Under the pieces are notes generated by a model that made no database searches, was not told the DNA's origin, and saw only the letters and a list, made by a program, of their open reading frames with translations. This document shows positions 46,440 through 55,892 of a DNA stretch of 64,000 bases, piece by piece (within the stretch, counting starts at the first letter, position 1; each line of letters begins with the position of its first letter). The stretch is from Pterobdella sp. o SKG-2022 (Eukaryota; Annelida; Clitellata; Hirudinida; Piscicolidae): the NCBI GenBank assembly GCA_964035795.1, contig OZ038325.1, positions 3,169,100 to 3,233,099 of the forward strand, given 5' to 3'. A program made the position numbers and the translations under genes.

Positions 46440-49400
46440 GACAACCATTCCACATCACAACACAACAACATAACAACGAAGTCATGTAACAACCCTGCAT
46501 CATCATCTGATAACATTACCATGTCACCAAACTACAACACCACGTCATTCTACAACAAAACCACATCACCACACGACACTACCTTAGGAGATTTTAAGTC
46601 GGCGAGCGCACGAAAAACCTGGGTGGAATGGAGATTACGCAATATTGAAAAAAACCCAGGACCTTAACAAGGGAGAAGCAGGAGAAGATACGAGAGATGT
46701 GTGAAGAAAAAAGAAGAGAAAAACATAGACAGGATAAAAATGTGGCAAGGCAAGGAGCTGAAAATTGGTACTTGGAATGTGCAACGAGCAAACCTGACGA
46801 GGAGTTGTTTCGGCTTCATCACCCAAAAGAGCATAAAAGAAGACTGGGATTTGGGGTTGGTTACAGAAATTGATGCGCGTTTAGAGGGCCTGCGTGAGTA
46901 CCATCACCAGAAGAGAGATCGCTTCCTGGTTCACTCGAAAAAGGTTCGAGTGTTAAGGAACCTAGATGCTTTCAACATCTGGAACAAGCAAGGAAGAAAA
47001 AAGTTGATCACTGAGAGATTGGTCTTGGTGAAGATAGATAATGTTAATTACATATCAACTTACTTCCCGGTACAAGGGTCAGAAGGTTACGGGCAAATTC
47101 TCCAAGAGATACGCAACACCTTAGAAACAATCATCCACGGTCAAGCAAAGAACGAAGTGGTTATCATTGGTGGAGATTTTAACGTTCAAATTGGTACAGG
47201 GAATGAGAACAATGGAAACCAGGGCATGTCTACCATCAATCAACAGGGTCGGGAACTCCTAGACTGGTTAGCAGAGAACGATCTATGCTGGGTGAATTCT
47301 TTATATACTCACTCCGGAAGAGGAACGTGGAAACATCCAGGCTCAGAACAGTGGTATGAACTGGACGGTTTCGTTACGCGCACCAACCATTGTCACGGTG
47401 TTCAAGAGAGTACGGACTGGCAACCACCAAGGATTATTTGACCACAACCCTAAGTTAGCGTACCTAAATGAGGGTTTCAAGAAGAAGTGGGAAAAGAAAA
47501 CAAAAAATATCAGAAAGACGCCGAGAAGATCGAACATTGTCTGGGACAAACTGTGGAACAAAGACAAGAGAGATGATTTCATGGTGAAGACGGGGAATAT
47601 TGAAATACAGCAGACTGGCAACGTCTTCAAGCACTGGAAAGAAGTGCAAAAGGGAGTGGTGCGTACGGCAAAACAACTTTGTGTTATCAAGAAGGGACAA
47701 ACCAACGATTGGCTGGCGGGTCACATGTAGGAGCTCCAGATACTGATAAAGGAGCGAAAAGAAGCCTTAAGAGTCCGTAACGAGCAAAAACGGCTGTATA
47801 ATTTGAATCAGTCTATGAGGAATGAACAGGCATTCAACTACGCCGTGGAACCTCTCAAGACAGTGAGGAACCGACACCGACGAGGTCTCAGAGCATGGGA
47901 AAACCAGTGGTGGCAAAACATGGTGATGGAATGTAGAGAAGCCCAGCTCAAAGGGAACACCGGTCAGATGTATAGCATTCTGGGCCGACTACAGCTGCGT
48001 GAGACGAACCAGAACAACAGCAAAAGCACCCTCCTGTTCAGCGAAGAAGAGTTCAAAGAACACCTGGAGGCTATACAGAAGGATCGTTTCGAAAACTCCA
48101 AAGAAGAGATGGTTGAAGCAGTAAACAAGTGTGAGACCGCTGGATAATGAAATATTAGAAGAGGCGAACACCGAGCTCACATGTAATCCGACCAATGCTG
48201 AAATCAAACTCACTTTAAAAGAAATGCGGGATGGAGCTCTTGGGGATGACGGTATGCGTTTGAAATACATCAAGCTCGCAGCTCCAGCAAAAAAGAGCAA
48301 ACTCTATGAGGTAATAAAGGGTATGTATAAACACCGCGCATGGAAATGGGATGAAACGATGAAGTCTGGCAACATACTCTCTCTTTTCAAGAAAGGTGAC
48401 AGACGAGATAAAAATAACTACCGGGGTATTTGCCTCTTACCTTTCACGGGCAGAGTACTGGCAAAAATAATAGCAAAGACTTCGGGACTGGGCTGAGAAG
48501 GTGGGAGTATTGGATGAGAATCAAGCAGGATTTCGACAGAATCGATCAACAGCTGACGTGACACAGATTTTCAGACGACTTCAGGAAGACGAATTAAAGC
48601 TCCAGACCTGCGTGGGTGACTGCATGAACAAGACTGAAACCAAGATAGTCCTATTGGATCTAAGGAAAGCATACCCAAGAGTCAATAAACCCATACTGTG
48701 GAGGCTGCTAAAACATTACAACATGCCTGACTCGTTAATTGACAAACTGAAGAATCTTCACTAGTTTGCTGCATACAAGGTGAAAGGCAGCACATCAGAT
48801 AGCAACACCTTCTACCCCCAGAGAGGCTTTCGTGAAGGTTGTGCACCCTCACCGATACTTTTCAATATTTATCACCAGGCACCAATCAGGACATACCAAC
48901 AAAAGAGAGAGGAAGTGGTGAAGTTGAGACGCCAAGAGGCTGGAGTGAAGTGGTCATGGAGATCCGGACATGAGCTTCCCCCACAACAAAACGTAAACAA
49001 GTACTCTAAAGAAAACAACACAATGTACCTCACGGATTCGCTATTCGCAGATGACATTACAGTGATTGGAAAAGCGAGCGAGATAGATGAGGTGACCCAG
49101 GTTATGAAGGAAAGTTTAGCTTTGTTTGAGGAGAAAACGAATGATCCCTAAGAGGAAAAAGCCAGGTTAAGAACAACATCAGAATGCTTGGAGTATACCT
49201 CGGTAGAAAAGAGGAAATTTCCCAACGATTGAAAAGAGGGGCACTGATTTTTGCTAGGATTAGGAAGCGTTTCACCAAAAGTCGACTGAGTAAGAGAACA
49301 CAGGCTTTAGTACTGGATACATGTGTAGAGAGCACTGTGCTTTTCAACTGTAACACAAGACCGTTCTAAAAGTCAAAAGTGAAACAACTGCAGAAAGCAA

Positions 49401-50335
49401 GAACAGGAGGTATAGATTGATATGGGGTAGTGGTAACAAGGAGCCGTTAAAGGGAATGGAGGAAAAACATGTGAACATGTGGGACGTAAGACGCCAACTT
49501 GGAGTAAAGAGCATCCGTACTAAAATAGAAATAGCTCACCTCAAAAGCATAGGCCATGTTTTGCGTCTACCCGACGACAGATTGGTAAAGAGAATGGTAC
49601 TAGGTTGGAATGCCAAACTGGAGGGTCTCACAAAAGCAAGGAGAAGACAACAGACGACACTCAGCTAGTGGCGCAACCTCCTAACTGATGCAGCAATCCC
49701 GCATGAGAACTTGCAAAAAATAGTCACAGATCGCAAAAGATGGAACTATGAGGTCAACAATGGAAGGAAGTGGCTGAAAATGTACGAATGTCAGCAAGGA
49801 CACCAGAACCAGAATAGTGAAAATCAACGTCTACCTGGCAGAGAAACACTACACGTGCCTGTGACACTTTCAACCACTGAACTCACATGTGAGGCAAAAG
49901 GGTGTGGCAAAACTTGCAAAAGCAAAGCAGGGCTGGCGATACATAAGAAAAGAATTCAAAAGATGCTGCAAACGCCAATTGAAATAACCTGTGCACCTTG
50001 TCGAAAAATCTTCAACCAAGAAGCGACTTGGAAAAACCATCAAAAAACGTGTAAGGGAGAAGAGCTCGATGGCAAGAGGTTCAAATGTGGAGTGTGTGGG
50101 CTCTGGAGAAATAAGGCAAATCTGGCTAGACACATGAGAACACATAACAATACACCAGTACGCCAAAACACATCTACACCAGCAAAAACATACAAAAACA
50201 AAACAAAGCAATGCCAAAACTGTCAACGTATACTGTCAGCCACGAACATGGCTAGACATATGCGGACATGCCAATAACCTCCCTAAATCGGGTTTCTCAT
50301 GCTTCTTAATGATGCGATAAAAGACAAGACAAGAC
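46440..50335 (+). mobile_element. APE-type non-LTR retrotransposon with a 2A-like motif and C-terminal zinc fingers
   Basis: A Thr/Asn/Ser-rich N-terminal frame ends in RNIEKNPGP at 46638-46664, then TAA. In the same frame the endonuclease follows (KIGTWNVQRANL, LGLVTEIDARL, VVIIGGDFNVQIGTG). The reverse transcriptase spans about 48150-49150 (MRDGALGDDGM, ENQAGFRQNRST, VLLDLRKAYPRV, LFADDITVIG). The C-terminus has an H-rich block (IEIAHLKSIGHVLRLPDD) and CCHH/CCHC fingers (CAPCRKIF, CGVCGLWRNKANLARH, CQNCQRILS) ending at 50275. Several frameshifts and stops break it. A short (ACAAG)n tail ends it near 50335. Clade not firmly assigned. Confidence 0.88.
46641..46664 (+). other. 2A-like ribosome-skipping motif
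   Basis: Reads N-I-E-K-N-P-G-P; the usual consensus is D-x-E-x-N-P-G-P. It lies between the low-complexity N-terminal part and the endonuclease of the element, where such motifs are known in some non-LTR elements. A stop follows directly, so this copy cannot make the downstream protein without readthrough. Confidence 0.6.
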
Positions 50336-50515
50336 AAGATGATGGTGATGATGATGGTGATGAAAAAGTAAGCGAAGAACGAAAAGGTTTTCATGACTAA
50401 AAAAGCGATGATGCAAGATTAAAGAAGAAAAAAATGAATGAGATAAAAAAGAATCCATAATCAAAAAAAAAATGAAGAGAGAAATTATTTTGATTTCATT
50501 GTCATTAACATTACC

Positions 50516-50640
50516 ACAGCCTTACTCTTATCACCACAGCCTTACCCTCATCACTACAGCTCTACCATCATCACCACAGCCCTACCCTCATCACCACAGC
50601 CCTACCCTCATCACCACAACCCTACCCTCATCACCATTAA
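50516..50640. repeat. 20-bp tandem repeat, about six copies
   Basis: The unit reads approximately CATCACCACAGCCCTACCCT. Confidence 0.9.
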
Positions 50641-51088
50641 CAATGAATGATATCCTCTGTATGCTTTTTAGGGTCTTTGGCTCGTAGTCGATAAAGCTTA
50701 TCTGTAATTATAGTGGTAAAATTATTTATAATGGATTTAAGACACGTGTTTTTTTTAATTGCGTGGTTGTAAAAAAGCATTATATAATTTGTACTCAAAG
50801 GAAAATATTTTTAATTTTTGGTAACACAAAACCTTTTCTATCTCTTTCCGGGTTAGTTTGAATTGTGAGTCCGTCATCCTTTTTCTCCTTCTTTTTGCGT
50901 AATTTGAAGGATGAGTAGTTTTATATTGGATTATTCGAAATTTATTTTTTTATATATATTAGTTAATTCTGAAATCAAAAATATATATATAAAACACGTT
51001 AACACAAATATCAAAAACAAAGCGCAAAACTAAAAGAAACACCAAACATAACAAAAACTTACAAAAAGCAAAACATAAAAACTCGATC

Positions 51089-51299
51089 TTAAACACTTCT
51101 GGAAAACAAAATAAAACTACACAGAAACCCAAAACCCCACATTTTTTTCTTGGCATCAATCCTCTCCTTCTTCTCGGCATCTTGGTCCAAATCAGGCACC
51201 ACCACGCCAAAGGAAGGCTTGAACTCTGGCGTGTAAGTAGTGTCGGAGTACAGTAAAGGTGTATCGTTCGCTAGAATGCGAAATTTTCTCTTCGATGAT
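51089..51299 (-). CDS. Candidate terminal exon of an unidentified gene
   Basis: After the acceptor TTCACCACACAG one base completes a codon. The exon then reads SSKRKFRILANDTPLLYSD, TTYTPEFKPSFGVVVPDLD, QDAEKKERIDAKKKM and a short hydrophobic end, WGFGFLCSFILF, with stop TAA at 51089. The sequence is complex, unlike the simple repeats around it, and an AATAAA lies about 145 bases downstream. Internal donors inside the last third are possible, so the hydrophobic end may be intron. I do not recognise the protein. Confidence 0.5.
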
Positions 51300-51767
51300 C
51301 TGTGTGGTGAATGAGTAATTGGAGGGGATGTGTGGGTTGAAGTATGAGATGTGGGCGGGGGTAAGGGTCAAACGTTTATGAGTCGTTGTTCATGTGTGCA
51401 CTAATATAAATGTCACATGCTTATATACAAAGACGTGAAAAAAAATCAAGCAAACAGAAAAAAAAACATACAAGAAGAAGGTACAAACAAACATATAACA
51501 GCACAACCACACATACAAAATGAAATGCACACCCACCGTATATCCTGCCACAAGACATTGTGGACTCCAGCAAGATATCTTCTTAACTCCTTTGTGTGCT
51601 CTGTCCAATGCTGTGTGTTTAGTCATTCATCAAACAATTCATGAATCAATTTATCCATCAATTTATATTTAACCAAACCAATTATTAAACTTCCAATTTA
51701 TTCCTCAATCTGTCAATCTATCAGTTTCATTATCTATTCATGACATTTTTCATACATTGCTCCATTC

Positions 51768-54700
51768 ATGAATTCATCCATCCATCTAATATCCATTTAT
51801 ATGTTTTTTATCAACCCATCTACCCCACCACCACCACCTTGCCCACCACCATCTCCACCACCACTACTACCTTTTCCACCACCATCCTACCACCACAACC
51901 ACCTCTTCTACCACCACCACCAGCCCGACTACAAGAACCACCTTCACGTGGTTTCGGGCCCAACGAAGAGTTCCTATTCACGACGAGAAAAAGTGAGAGC
52001 ACGAGAAACCATCATCCCTACCATCACCACCACTTGGTACACCACTATCACCAAAAAAGAGAAAGTCGGTTTTTTCCTAAGGTCTGGTTCTACGGCCTTT
52101 GCCTCCAGACCATCACCTCATAGGGTCCTCAAATCCAATCTTATCCGTGCTGGAGACATCGAACTCAACTTTGGTCCCAAGCAACCTTGCGGAAAATGTG
52201 GGAAAACATGCACAGTAAAGGCATTACGGTGTACCATGTGCGGACTTGTCACCACAATTGCAGCGGCTTATCGAGGACGGGTGGTCAAATGCCGAGAGAC
52301 CGACAACTACCAATGTCAGAGACGTCGGCCGCAAAATCCAACCCACCTATGCACCAAATGTGGAAGGAGCTTCCGAATATGACATAACGGCCTTACGTGT
52401 CACTCCTGTAATCTTCCAACTCATCTTAAAAGTACTAGAAAGACACGGAATGAGCAGACGAGAACGTTATTTTGGACTCATCCGACGATGAGTAATAATC
52501 AAGAAACGGAAGATGACCAAAATGACGACGTTGACACAATGATAGAGCCCTACAAAGGTGCGCCGAGTGTAAGCATCCGATCAGGCACAAGACCCCCAAG
52601 GTCACCTGCAACGAATGTGAGACCCACTACCACCTTGTATGCCTTCCGAAAGCCCAGAGAGAAGAAATTGGAGATTGACGCCGAGAATGAAGCTGCTGTC
52701 CAGGTCTAGAAGTGACAGAAAAAAACCACACGCTCCCACTCCCAGCTACAAGCACTCCAGCAACTTTCGTGGAAAAAAATACCGCCGCAGATAAACCTGA
52801 AAATGAACCCCAGGCCCAGCTTGATGGCACCTGGTGCATGGAATGCAAAAGAAAAATCTACCGTGGTTTTTGCCGACTCAGGTGTAGTCAAGTAAAATTC
52901 CTTTCCACATCCAATGCATGACTACGATGAGAAGTCAAGCAAATGTGTATCTGCAAACACCTGCATGGCATTGCCCCAGGTGTCGACCACAAGATCAGAA
53001 AGACACGAACGAAGACACCAAACCTTAGCTCGACAAGACCTCGGCCGAGGTTTTCAAGCCATATATCAGTATACTACAGTGGAACGCAAACGGTATTTAC
53101 AGGGAAAGCCAACTTCTTGAAGACTTAGCCGAGAAGCATGAAGTAGATGTGATCGCAATACAGAAAACCCGCCTTCTCTCGCGCGATAAAACTCCAACTC
53201 TCACCAATTATCACCATAGAGACTGACCAGTACAAGGAGAAGCTCGGAAAGATGGCTTTCTAACGTATGCCAAAAAAACACAACCTCACAAAATGTGCCG
53301 ACCACTCAACAATGAGGAAGGAGCTTTTGAAAAGCTGTCAATACAGATCCCAATTTCCAGCCAGCAGACAGTAACTATCTTTAATTGTTATCTCCCTCCG
53401 GAGAACTCCCATTTCCTGCAACGGATTGGTTTTTCAATGTCAGTTTTTCAACCAGAAATACAGAAGAATAAGATAATCTGTGCTGACTTGAACGCCCAAA
53501 ATTAAATATGGGATAAGCATGCACGTTCTGACGATAGATCAAAACGACTGGTGTGGAGCTGAAAGAAGGGCAACATCTCCGCATAAACAGCAGACCTTAA
53601 ACAGCGATTAGCCCAAAACTCATTTGACGAGAATGCATCCATCACCTCTGCATATGAATCATTTTTTACCGTCATACTTACCACCGCAAAATCTCACATC
53701 GGTCTCAAAGCCGTAGGTATGGCTAGAAAGAGTTGGAGAACATCAGAAAGCTCTCAGACCGAAATAGAGAAAGACACCGCAAGAGCAACGTCCGGTATTC
53801 AGTCTGAGCAGTACAAAAATCAAGATGTATAGCTGAAACGTCTGGTTCGGGAACAGAAGGCGGAAATTTGGGAGCGAAAGATGATGAAAGGAAAGGGGTC
53901 GATCCTCTGTAATCTCTCCACAAAAAAAACCTCTGACACTGCCTGTATCATCTCCGAAAACGGCAAAAATTATGTCAGCCCAAAACAGAAGGCGAATGCA
54001 ATCGCCAAACTGTACCGAAGTGTGAGTTCGCTAAAGGTCGAAAAACCGGACTGTGGTCTCAAGAAGCTTTTGAATGGTCATTCTACGCTCTAAACCGATC
54101 TACTCTAAGTCGAAAAGGATTGCACCCGAAAACCCGCGTCATCAAATTGCTGAGCAGTCATCCCGTCAACGCACAAAAAACCCAGCTGGCGAACCAAATC
54201 CGGAGCGGTATGGGAGTCAATCTTCGGAAATACCAGTCTTTCCAAACAGCCAAAACTTCTTCCCCCATGGATGCAGATAGGTGAACACATTTCGAGACTT
54301 CCGGCAGCATGTTCGGGGACGCGAAGCCGACAAGAAGCGGGCTTTGCATCGACTGGAGGAAGGCTGGAAAATCTTTTACCTGGTTGTGTATACCAATGGA
54401 CCAGCAACGAGTGAGACCGGAACAGACGGTGTTGGAATTGTCGTTACCACTGGCCACCCTAGTTACCCTTAAGTCTTCCGCTCTTTTGTCATTTCCACCA
54501 GAAAATGGTTTTCCTCTTACCAGGCGGAAATGAAAGCGGTGTTTAAAGCACTTCAAGTAATCTAGGCAAAAGAATATCTCCAGAAAACCAGAATCTGTCT
54601 TACTTCGCATTCAGGCAACGTACCCATCCCAACTATGCAACGACAATGACGAACACACCATCCTCAAAACACTTTCAACGCTGACGGCATGGAGCTGCCA

Positions 54701-55215
54701 GGTGACCTTTACGTGGTGCCTGGACCACTGTGGCATCACGGCAACGAGCTAGCAGATGTTCAGGCAAAGAAAAGGGCTGACGCTGACCATCACTACACCA
54801 CAGCCAAAGCGATGATACGCAGAGCAACGAGGGGCGGGCCGGCGTCGCATGGACGCGCTCAGCGGATCTATGGTGATTGAGGATCGAAGGTCAACAGAAA
54901 AGGAGAAGGTCAACTGGGAAAAAGAGACCAGATGACGTTAGGCCGCTTTCAATCTGGTCACCATCCAGAACTCAAATATTGGTTGGCAACAATCAACAGA
55001 GCTGTTGATACCATCTGTCGGAAATTTGGCCTAGACGATGAGATCACTGAGCACGCCATCTACAAACTTCTTCGTATACATCGGCCACCTGCTGACCCCC
55101 CTTTTCCCGACACAATGGAAATAAACCATAAATTTACTCTGATAATATGGGAAAAGTGGAAATTGATGTCAGACCTCTCAAACACTTCGCAACCCCAACC
55201 TTCACTACACTAACT
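51768..55215 (+). mobile_element. Decayed non-LTR element with degenerate 2A, zinc ribbon and RNase H; reverse transcriptase lost
   Basis: The N-terminal frame (51768-52382) is Pro/Thr-rich, then SNLIRAGDIELNFGPKQP, a 2A-like motif with Phe for the first Pro, then CGKCGKTC and CTMCGL. Endonuclease pieces follow at 53070-53500 (VLQWNANGIYRES-like, IPISSQQTVTIFNCYLPP, IICADLNAQN). The reverse transcriptase start (ENGKNYVSPKQKANAIAKLY) is near 53950. RNase H signs are YTNGPATSETGTDGVGIVV near 54393 and VPG with HHGNELADVQAK near 54715-54770. The reverse transcriptase core between them is gone. Confidence 0.82.
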
Positions 55216-55590
55216 CACTAATTCGCTTTCACTCATCGCTCATAAAAAACCACCACCATCCCCACCTCTTGATGCTCATACTCCAAAGTAATGGTGGGAT
55301 GTTGTATGGAGGCAGCTATTGATACCATCATGTATCTATCCTGGTTTATTATTTTCATTTTTTTTTAACTTTTTTATTCATTTTATTATTTATTTAATTT
55401 TAAATAATGATAATAATCTTTTCATTAATACTACTTTCTTAATTAAATATACCAATATTAGCATTAATAAAATTTTTCATTTCATCATCTTCATCTTCTT
55501 TCTCCTCTTTTTCATCACCTTGGAAACAGGAACTGCAAACACGATAATAGTAAAACTAACATAATGATTAGCCATTTTATTTCCATAGTT
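55216..55590. other. AT-rich spacer, no gene seen
   Basis: ATT-rich sequence between the RNase H-bearing element and the next element. Nothing coding recognised apart from the small segment that follows. Confidence 0.6.
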
Positions 55591-55599
55591 GGCACTCAC

Positions 55600-55638
55600 C
55601 GTCTGAAAAACGACTCTCCGGTACCTCTTCATTCAACT
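55600..55638 (-). CDS. Possible 39-nt mini-exon
   Basis: Flanked by the acceptor ACCACCCAG and a perfect GTGAGT donor; it reads LNEEVPESRFSD. It lies next to an (AAT)n run at the broken 3' end of an R4/Dong-like element, so chance or element-derived sequence is equally possible. Confidence 0.25.
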
Positions 55639-55710
55639 CTGGGTGGTTATTATTATTATTATTATTGAACGAAGCTTTAGCACATTTATTGAGACCAAAC
55701 TCCATACCGA

Positions 55711-55892
55711 TATCGGCCCCTGTAGCTCAACGGTTGAGCATTAGGCTAATTATCTAAAGGTACCGGGTTCGATCCCGCGTGGGCCGACAATTAACACCTC
55801 TTCCACAGTGTGTTATTGCTACATTAAATTTTTAGCAAGCACTTTGATCTATAAGGAAAAGCGCTTTCTAAATACCGCATTACATTACATTA
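55711..55892 (+). mobile_element. tRNA-derived SINE, copy B (best preserved head)
   Basis: The head folds as a tRNA: D arm GCTC/GAGC, anticodon arm TTAGG/TCTAA with loop CTAATTA (anticodon AAT, isoleucine-like), and T arm around GGTTCGATCCC; both pol III boxes (TAGCTCAACGG and GGTTCGATCCC) are intact. The body is shared with copies A and C and the tail is (CATTA)n. It is inserted in the R4/Dong-like element and flanked by a 5-bp duplication, TATCG. Confidence 0.92.

Noticed and set aside
55711..55785. A functional tRNA-Ile (AAT) gene
   Set aside because: Although cloverleaf-like, it has a mismatch in the acceptor stem, is followed by a shared SINE body and tail, and occurs in diverged copies elsewhere.
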